Shown: positions 24,289 through 64,000 of the stretch, in pieces
How positions within the stretch are numbered: the stretch's first letter is position 1
How the letters are laid out: each line of letters opens with the position of its first letter
NCBI GenBank assembly: GCA_054601695.1
Contig: BAAHQB010000008.1
Location: 620,001 to 684,000, forward strand
Length of the DNA: 64,000 nucleotides
Direction of reading: 5' to 3'
DNA from: Amorphochlora amoebiformis
Lineage: Eukaryota > Cercozoa > Chlorarachniophyceae
The notes under the pieces: generated by a model
The model's database searches: none
What the model was told of the DNA's origin: nothing
The model's input: the letters and a program-made list of their open reading frames with translations, nothing else
Translations under genes and position numbers: made by a program

Positions 24289-25604
24289 AATATATATAAA
24301 TATATATACATATATATATATATTATTTATATATATATATATGTATAAATATATAAATACATAAATGTATGTATATTCGGGGATTGTCCCACTGATTCGA
24401 CCCTGGTTAGGGTTAGGGTCAGGGTTAGGGTTAGAGTTAGGGTTAGGGTTAGGGATAGGGATAGGGACATGGATAGCGTGAGGGATAGGGTGAGGGTTAG
24501 AGTTAGGGATAGGGTTACGGTAGGGTTAGGGTTAGGGTTGGGGGTTATGACTAGGGTTAGGGTTAGGGTTAGGGTTAGGGTTAGGGTTACGGTTACAGTT
24601 GGGGTTAGGGTTACGATTATAGTTAGGGTTAGGGTTACGCGGTTAGGGTTACGATTAGGGTTAGGGTTAGGGTTACGCGGTTAGGGTTACGGTTAGGGTT
24701 ACGGTTAGGGTTAGGGTTAGGGTTAAGGATAGGGTTAGGTTGGGATTGGAGTTGGGGCTGGGGTTGGGGGTTGGCGTTGAAGTTGGGGTTAGGATCAGAT
24801 TATTCAGCATGTCTTAGTCCTAGGACCATGACTCCTCCACAGAGTGGGGCTATAGGGGTTAGGGCTGGGGCGAGGGTTAGGGTTAGGGTTAGGGTTAGGG
24901 TTAGGGCTAGGGCGAGGGTGAGGGTTGGGGTTGGGATTAGGGTTAGGCTAGGATGAGAGTTAGGGTTTGGGTTAGGGTTAGGGTTAGGGTTAGGGTTAGG
25001 GTTAGGGTTAGGGTTAGGATTGGGATTAGGATTGGGATTGGGATTAGTACTAGGATAAAAAGTCAGGATAGTCAGGGTTTGGGTTAGGGCTAGGGCTAGG
25101 TTTAGGTTTAGGGTTAGGGTTAGGGTTAGGGTTAGGACTAGGGCTAGGGTTAGGATTCGGGCTTGGGCTAAATTGTTAGGGTTAGGGTTAGGGTTAGTTA
25201 GGGTTAGGACTAGGGCTAGGACGTCTGGTTAGGGTTAGGGCTACTAGGGTTAGGGTTAGGGCTACTTGGTCTAGGGTTTTGGACTAGGGCTAGGGTTAGG
25301 GATAGGAGTTAAGGTTTGGGTTAGGGCTAGGGTTAGGGTTCGGGTTAGGGTTAGGGTTGGACTATGGCTAGGGTTAGGGTTAGGGTTGGACTATGGCTAG
25401 GGTTAAGATTAGGGTGAGGGTTAGGGTTAGGGTTAGGGTGAGGGTTAGGGTTAGGGTTAGGGTTAGGTTTAGGGCGAGGGTGAGATTTAGGATGGGGTTA
25501 GGATTAGGGTTAGGGTTAGGCCTAGGAGTAGGGTTAGAGTTGGGGTTAGGGTTAGGGTTAGGGTTAGAACAAAGGTAAGATTTAGGGTTTGGGCTAGGTG
25601 CATA

Positions 25605-25654
<50 letters not shown>

Positions 25655-26037
25655 ATATGTACATAATTATATGTATATATGTATGTCTGCTACATTGCAC
25701 ATACATATATTAATTATAAACATACATATATATATATTATATATAATATATATATATATATATACATATAAATATATATATGTATACATCACGGTATATA
25801 GTATGTATAAATATATGCTTATTGGGTAATATTACCTTGCCAATGTTTCCTTAAGACTCTTATCTCCTGGTTATGTAGTATATATATATATATACATGTA
25901 TATATATATATATATATATATGTATGTTATTGCACATGTTTAATTATACACAACACATATATATTATATATATATATATATATATACATACATATATATA
26001 CATATATATATATACATATATACATATATATATATAC

Positions 26038-26075
<38 letters not shown>

Positions 26076-26432
26076 CTATACATATACGAAAATGGACAGT
26101 TACTATCTTTTTGGAATACTACTCCCCGCTAACCCGTACATATATACATATGCATATGTATATATATATACATATATATATTATATATATATATATATTA
26201 TATATGTATATATATATATATGTAATACCTGAATTTGTAAAGAAGCCATTTACTACAGGGTTGAGACGTGCATCGTCTTCAAATACCATACAATATCTAA
26301 CCACATCATTTATATATATATATATATATGCATATATATATATATATATATACATCAGATATAAGTCGAATACAACGGGGTCGACACGTGTATCGTCTTC
26401 AAATACCATGAAATATCTAACCATATCATAAA

Positions 26433-26485
<53 letters not shown>

Positions 26486-26567
26486 ACACAAACACATATA
26501 TGTCATTTTATACATACACGCACATACACATAATTGGATGCCTATGTATATATATATATATTATATA

Positions 26568-26620
<53 letters not shown>

Positions 26621-26688
26621 TATTTATATGCCTAATACATATATATATATATATATAATAAAAATATTATATATATATATAATATAAC

Positions 26689-26727
<39 letters not shown>

Positions 26728-26836
26728 ATCAGATATAAGTCTAATATTACAGGTAAAGTGCGTCGCCATACAACATCTATGATATACAATGTATATACAT
26801 ATACATATATATATATATATATATGTTGATATATAT

Positions 26837-26868
<32 letters not shown>

Positions 26869-27045
26869 TGTGTATATGTCCATAATTACTTATAATTGTC
26901 CTTGCTGAGAAAATCTCGTAAGATCGCGACCTGTACAACGAATTATATATTACACGATGAATATACATTAAATCATACAAATGCATTTACACGAACGTGA
27001 GTATATATTTGGTGCATATATATTATAAATATATATATATATATT

Positions 27046-27087
<42 letters not shown>

Positions 27088-27758
27088 ATATATGCATAAA
27101 TATTTATGGAATTATACTGTATTGTGTGAATAGGTACATGGGAGAGCTCACAGCCGATCTCGCCGTTACTTAACCCTTGACATGACTGAAAAACAAAATA
27201 CTTACGAATATGCGTTGGTAACGCTTGACATGACTGAAAAACACCATACTTGCGAATATGCATTGGACTCATATCTAACACTAATATCAACATATACGGA
27301 AAATAAAGATATGGATTTTTTAATATGTTGATATGTTTACATGATAGATATATGATATGATGTGATATGTATATGATATGATATGAAATGTATACCTGCT
27401 TACATTCCTTTGATGATTTTCGAAAATTGGTCATGTTAATGTTGTCAGGCCTTATATATATGTGAGTATATATATATATATAATATTTATACATATAATA
27501 TATATATATATGATATATATATATATATATTTATATATATACGTATATCTGTATTATATATGTGTGTGTGTGTAAATATTTACATGTATAAATAACATGT
27601 ATGTACGACATATCCAAAACAAGTAAAATAGCTATGCATTTGTGTATTACACTAACGAATGCATCTACATATATATATATATGTATTTAGGTATATATAT
27701 ATATTTATGTATGTATATTTTTAGAAAGATATATTCTAATTTTAATTACATACCACAT

Positions 27759-27796
<38 letters not shown>

Positions 27797-27845
27797 ATTT
27801 GTATTCATACATACATATACACATATAAAAATATATGTACTGTAC

Positions 27846-27888
<43 letters not shown>

Positions 27889-28265
27889 CGTATGGTGTAC
27901 GTTATGGTTAGGGTTAGGGTTAAGTTTAGGTTTAGGAATTACCCCAAAGCCTCAAATATCGAATCCTCATATTCTACATATACATATATATAATATAATA
28001 TATATATATATATATCTATAATATATTTATATGTGTGTATTATATTATATATTTAGATTATAGAAACATGACTTCAAGTGTACATTATACACACATACAT
28101 ATATATATATATAATACATACATAGATATTATATATATATATATATTATATATATATTTTTATGTATATATATACATATATTATACTTTTATAAATGTGT
28201 TCTAATACATATATACATATACATTTGTATTTATCTACATATATATGTAAATACATATAAATATA

Positions 28266-28296
<31 letters not shown>

Positions 28297-28546
28297 AATA
28301 TTATATAAGTACCTAAGCCCATCGATCTGAAACTCTCCGCAACCAAATTCTAAAATCCATATATATATATATATATATAGATATGTGTAAATATGATATC
28401 AATATATGTTCTTGTTTTATCCCGAAGCCTAAGAGTACCGTAGACCCTTGAATTGCATCCCTGACCCCATAAGCTCTAACTCAATTAACCTCACGTGGAA
28501 ATTAGAAGAGGACAACAGACCACTACTCTATAGCGAGTCTCTAGGT

Positions 28547-28601
<55 letters not shown>

Positions 28602-29337
28602 TAGTACGTATACCACATCGTAAAAATATAGTAGAATCAGTGTACGTGTGCGGTGTGCGCGCATACATCACGCCATGATACTAGAATCGGTGAGGAATAC
28701 CTACGCATTGTTGCATACGCACTAGATAGAGTTAGGATTAGGATTAGCATTCGAGTTTGACCCTTCTGTCTTTCATTGTGATAATGTATGATGCTATATC
28801 TTCTCGTAGGCTTCCTTGTAACATCACCGGTAGGCCAGCGGCGTCTAAAACAGGACAGAGTAAGGCAAGGTTTTCCCTTAAACCCACCCTCGACCGTTTG
28901 GCGGTTATGGTTAGGGGGTTGGGGGTTATGGTGTTATGGCCACAGGTTTGTCAAGGGATTATGAGGCGAGTTTAGGGTTGCGTCTATGGTTAAGTCCTGA
29001 GGTTTAGGTAGGAGAATAGAGTGTAACCATGTTTCACACTTGGGGGGGGGGGAGGGAAGGAGTCGAGATGGGATTGGATTATGATAATATGTTGTGGGAT
29101 TATTTCATATTTATATATATGCCATGACGTAATGATAAGCAAATGTACATATATATATATATATACATACATATAACGTCATATATTTGAATGTATGTAA
29201 ATATTGCCTGAATGGTCCATCGCCATTGCTATGCCGCTTGTGGATGTATTAAGGAACATCTCTACACCTTCTGGATGACTAACGTATTTGGATTTCTATT
29301 CACGATAATACATGTGTACATATTCACATATACATGG

Positions 29338-29384
<47 letters not shown>

Positions 29385-29722
29385 CGTTCATAATATACGC
29401 GGGATATATTTCATGTACATATCATAAAATGTGTATGTTTTTGGGCCTGAAACTCATAAGATCAAGTTGTCACCTTCCTGCGTTGAGAGCCTGGGGAGAC
29501 TCGAGAGCTACAACGTCACTCGTCCGAACCGCATCGGACCCAAAGGCAACAAGAACCACACCTTCGTTCAAATTAACGTCACTTTTTCCCTCCATTTTTT
29601 CATAATTCTTTTTATTTTTTTTTCGGAGTTCGAGGGAGAGGGCTCTCGAAGGGGATCACATATGAGGGTACCCTCCTTTTATCAAAGAAAAGTGAAGAGA
29701 GATAAGTACAGATGCCAATCAT
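19463..29722 (-). CDS. glycosyltransferase family 25-like protein, left-arm copy
   Basis: Exons in gene order: 29561-29474, 29270-29208 (GC donor), 28844-28762, 28349-28313, 27973-27943, 27450-27396, 27185-27138, 26930-26890, 26296-26229, 25866-25836, 24028-23966, 23328-23288, 22706-22645, 22174-22104, 21575-21561 (15 nt), 21419-21392, 20659-20629, 19560-19463. Motifs typical of GT25: [63 protein letters not shown] (the EDD of the nucleotide-sugar site), [37 protein letters not shown]25 enzymes transfer a sugar, typically in ER/Golgi or surface-glycan synthesis. The 5' end is unsettled: a signal-anchor-like first exon ([16 protein letters not shown] at 29722) or an ATG at 29595 in frame with the exon at 29561. 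One exon appears to be missing before 29270, because phase 2 meets phase 1. No disabling change is seen from 29270 to the stop. Confidence 0.85.
19692..19870 (+). repeat. ~180-bp duplicated intron segment, copy 1
   Basis: Runs from CGCATATATATACACA through GGCAGATTATTAAGTG and GAAATCATGTAATATTTACG. It is nearly identical to 21871-22060 in direct orientation. Confidence 0.85.
21000..21235. repeat. A-rich minisatellite in left GT25 intron
   Basis: Tandem units around CCGAAAAAA...TCAGTTTAGGTTCCG. The mirror region 38720-38930 in the right arm has five units of ACCTAAACCGATGGGTTTTT-type sequence, so the minisatellite predates the inverted duplication. Confidence 0.75.
21630..21745. repeat. 27-bp minisatellite, four units, left arm only
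   Basis: Four tandem copies of ATCAGAGAGAGCTCTCAAGA plus TGTC (27 bp with junctions). They lie in the left GT25 intron next to the 15-nt exon 21575-21561. The right arm lacks it. A + strand frame reads RESSQDVI repeats, but it is antisense to the gene and begins in TA repeat, so I do not call it a protein. Confidence 0.85.
21871..22060 (+). repeat. ~180-bp duplicated intron segment, copy 2
   Basis: Direct, nearly identical copy of 19692-19870. It is inserted in the intron between GT25 exons 22174-22104 and 21575-21561. The right arm has no second copy at the matching position. Confidence 0.85.
24180..24216 (-). repeat. 5' exon-edge copy upstream of left GT25 exon 24028
   Basis: Sense GAGGCTGGCAGACCCTATGA followed by GAAGTTTGAATGGA copies the acceptor and first ~30 nt of the exon beginning at 24028, then returns to TA repeat. 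The right arm has its own 5' edge copies at about 35732 and 35885 and a 3' edge copy at about 36165-36184. Confidence 0.75.
24400..25592 (+). repeat. 1.2-kb telomere-like block in left GT25 intron
   Basis: The largest continuous TTAGGG-like block here, with variants TTACGG, CTAGGG, TTGGGG and GCGAGGG. A dispersed element copy sits at 24791-24855 (CAGATTATTCAGCATGTCTT...GGGGCTATAG). It lies in the intron between exons 25866-25836 and 24028-23966. The right-arm intron at 35260-36010 has none. The gene (-) reads the C-rich strand. Confidence 0.92.
24791..24855 (+). repeat. dispersed element, subtype A
   Basis: CAGATTATTCAGCATGTCTT, AGTCCTAGGACCATGACTCC, TCCACAGAGTGGGGCTATAG. TTAGGG lies on both sides. 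Confidence 0.88.
26360..26425 (-). repeat. 5' exon-edge copy upstream of left GT25 exon 26296
   Basis: Sense strand TTAGATATTTCATGGTATTT then GAAGACGATACACGTGTCGA copies the 5' edge of the EDD-motif exon. The right arm has the equivalent copy at about 34232-34305, including the same trailing ATTCGACTTATATCTGAT, so this copy predates the inverted duplication. Confidence 0.8.
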
Positions 29723-29908
29723 TGAGCTCGCGCCAACAGGCCTGTGAGGCGACTGCAATACTAAGGGCTAACCTTCCGTAGTTGTCCCGCCCTTGTCCCT
29801 ATGTGAACCTAGTCCTTGGTATTCCCGGTTTCGTCAGGGAGTAAATTACCCAAAATTATCCAGGTTCTCCCTCGTTATCGGACGGCTTGGGAATTAGCAG
29901 CAAGCTCG
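29723..29908. promoter_or_regulatory. shared head-to-head region at the palindrome centre
   Basis: The 186 bp between the two outermost candidate ATGs of the GT25 genes, containing the symmetry axis near 29815. The short central part (CGTAGTTGTCCCGCCCTTGT) looks unpaired. It is the only place where a shared bidirectional promoter could lie if the upstream ATGs are used. Confidence 0.5.
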
Positions 29909-40184
<10,276 letters not shown>

Positions 40185-40744
40185 TATAAAAAAAATAATC
40201 ATCGGATTTGATTACTCTAGCAGCTAGCTACTTATTACGAAGATAAACTATAGGATATTGTTGACTTAAGACTCACATTATCAAGTTACTACATTACCAT
40301 TACAACAGCCTCGACCTTTCAGACTATCTATGTGTACTAGCTAGGTGTATAACAAAAATACTGAGACATATCAGATTTGTACCACTCTAGTCTAGAGTCT
40401 CTACCAGTCTCTAGTAGTCGGTATGTGTTGTATGGTACGAGACCGTGACCCTCGAATTCTTGGTTCAGAGTCGGGAAATTTATGACGTACATGTACGACC
40501 ACTACGTATACGCACTATATCTAGAGATCTACAGTACATATTCTATATAAATTATGTTTTCGATAATTAGCTAGCTGGATTCTTGCTGCTGTAGTAGTCA
40601 TTGTCAAATCATATCGCGCATGTATCGTGTTACCTAGATTACTTCGTTATCATAGTCTGGATCATATTATGATCATCTATCATTAGATACCTCTAGTTCC
40701 GAGATCGAAAAAATCGCATGCGTACGTACGTACCTACGTATACT
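40185..40744. other. intergenic, CTAG-rich
   Basis: Unique sequence between the GT25 stop and the satellite array, rich in CTAG words, with no supported exon. The first ~100 bp still pair with 19360-19462. Confidence 0.55.
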
Positions 40745-41235
40745 AGACCTAAGTTGTTGAGTCTGATCATGCACATGACGATGGTCCAAATAGTGACTAG
40801 AGTGTCTGGCCATGCGCATATGAGACCCATGACCTATGAACGTACGTAGCATGATGACATGATTAGATGTAGCGTGGCAACCTAAGCCTTCATCTTGAGA
40901 ACACTATCTACGTACGACAGACCTAAGTTGAGTCTGATCATGCGCATGACGATGGTCCAAATAGTTACTAGAGTGTCTGGCCATGCGCATATGAGACCCA
41001 TGACCTATGAACGTACGTAGCATGATGATTAGATGTAGCGTGGCAGGCATAACTGGACAAGTCTACTAAGCCTTCATCTTGAGAATGCTATGCGTACGAC
41101 AGACCTAAGTTGAGTCTGATCATGCGCATGACCATGGTCTAAATAATGACTAGAATATCTGGCCATGCGCATAATAGACCCTGACCTATGAACGTATGTA
41201 GAATGATAACATGAAAAACTCCAGATTGTAGATTG
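40745..41235 (+). repeat. ~180-bp tandem repeat, three units
   Basis: Units begin near 40745, 40920 and 41102 with ACCTAAGTTGAGTCTGATCA, then ATGCGCATGACGATGGTCCA, GTGTCTGGCCATGCGCATAT and CCTATGAACGTACGTAGCAT. Spacing is about 175-182 bp and the third unit is the most diverged. It lies in the spacer between two converging genes. Confidence 0.9.
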
Positions 41236-41451
41236 GCTGGCATATAAGTATAGTAAGTGCTCACATAAGCATCTTGAGATACTATGCGTATCTACCGTAT
41301 ATGATCTCGAGCTCGTATTCAGAATACAGATTCACTGGATTTTACTAAGTTTTAAGTGTGATAAGCTGCTGCGTACACTGACGCGTGACACGTCTTAACT
41401 TAGTTTCTACAGCTTTGAGCTCTCGCATTACAAACGTGAATGTTATGGTGA

Positions 41452-53272
<11,821 letters not shown>

Positions 53273-53589
53273 CGAACTCCGGAAAATCTCTCCCAAATAT
53301 CTGAGAATCTCTCCAATGAGACATATGGGCTCGTCACATCAGCTTTGTGACAAAGTGTTATGTCACACACCAATATAGGTGACGTAGCGATAGATCACGT
53401 AGTGTTTAGGGTGATACCTTGCTATGTCACACATTTCCGAAAAGATATTTTCCATGGAAACGAGAATTTCGCGAGGACTCCACCTGCCCTGTGCAATCCC
53501 AAACACCATTCTCCAGCCTCCCCCTTCATTTTCCGACTTTTTTTGGAAAGCTTTCAACATAAGAAGGTTTCACCAAAGCAGGGCAAGCC
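53273..53589. promoter_or_regulatory. divergent intergenic region, bL9m / coiled-coil gene
   Basis: 317 bp between the bL9m ATG (-, 53272) and the coiled-coil ATG (+, 53590), free of repeats. Inside it, GTGATAC...GCTATGTCACACA and GTGTTATGTCACACACC are near-matching words about 70 bp apart, possible regulatory sites. No TATA box is evident. Confidence 0.55.
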
Positions 53590-63873
<10,284 letters not shown>

Positions 63874-63876
63874 GTT

Positions 63877-63948
<72 letters not shown>

Positions 63949-64000
63949 GTACACACATGTACATGTCATATTATACATATATATATATATATATATATAT

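Noticed and set aside
24469-25578. [12 protein letters not shown] frames
   Set aside because: Translations of TTAGGG-like repeat.

Overview
The window is nuclear DNA of a eukaryotic microbe. It has intron-rich protein genes with GT-AG introns, a eukaryotic ribosomal stalk protein P0, a Pan3 deadenylation subunit, a mitochondrial-type bL9 ribosomal protein and TTAGGG-type repeats. I cannot name the lineage from sequence alone. Nearly all of it is intron or intergenic DNA made of (TA)n tracts, TTAGGG/CCCTAA-like blocks, CT/GA tracts and minisatellites. Most long open frames are therefore TA-tract translations (YIYIYI) and carry no meaning. The real genes were found by joining short exons (15-490 nt) whose splice sites and reading phases agree.

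Layout, left to right: (1) 353-2943, + strand, 3' end of PAN3. (2) 3647-14574, - strand, a coiled-coil plus WD40-repeat protein in 11 exons (about 462 aa). (3) 14932-16408, + strand, RPLP0 in three exons (315 aa), divergent from gene 2. (4) 16409-19462, intergenic, with a fold-back repeat and a relic of gene 7. (5) 19463-29722, - strand, and (6) 29909-40184, + strand: two head-to-head, equally complex glycosyltransferase family 25-like genes. They form the arms of an imperfect inverted repeat of about 20.7 kb centred near 29.82 kb. (7) 41452-53272, - strand, mitochondrial-type ribosomal protein bL9 in 13 exons (254 aa, all phases consistent). (8) 53590 to beyond the right edge, + strand, a long coiled-coil protein with at least 14 exons, divergent from gene 7. 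Genes 1/2 and 6/7 are tail to tail; genes 2/3, 5/6 and 7/8 are head to head.

The most unusual signals concern intron architecture. First, exon edges are repeatedly copied outward into flanking introns: acceptor plus 5' exon edge upstream, 3' exon edge plus donor downstream. This occurs in every spliced gene here except RPLP0. Second, telomere-like repeats lie inside introns, mostly with CCCTAA on the sense strand, and several acceptors are the CCCTAG variant of that repeat. Third, a dispersed element of about 72 bp occurs only inside the telomere-like blocks and always in one orientation relative to them. The genes are housekeeping (mRNA deadenylation, cytosolic and mitochondrial ribosomes) plus a duplicated glycosyltransferase; no operon-like functional grouping is evident.
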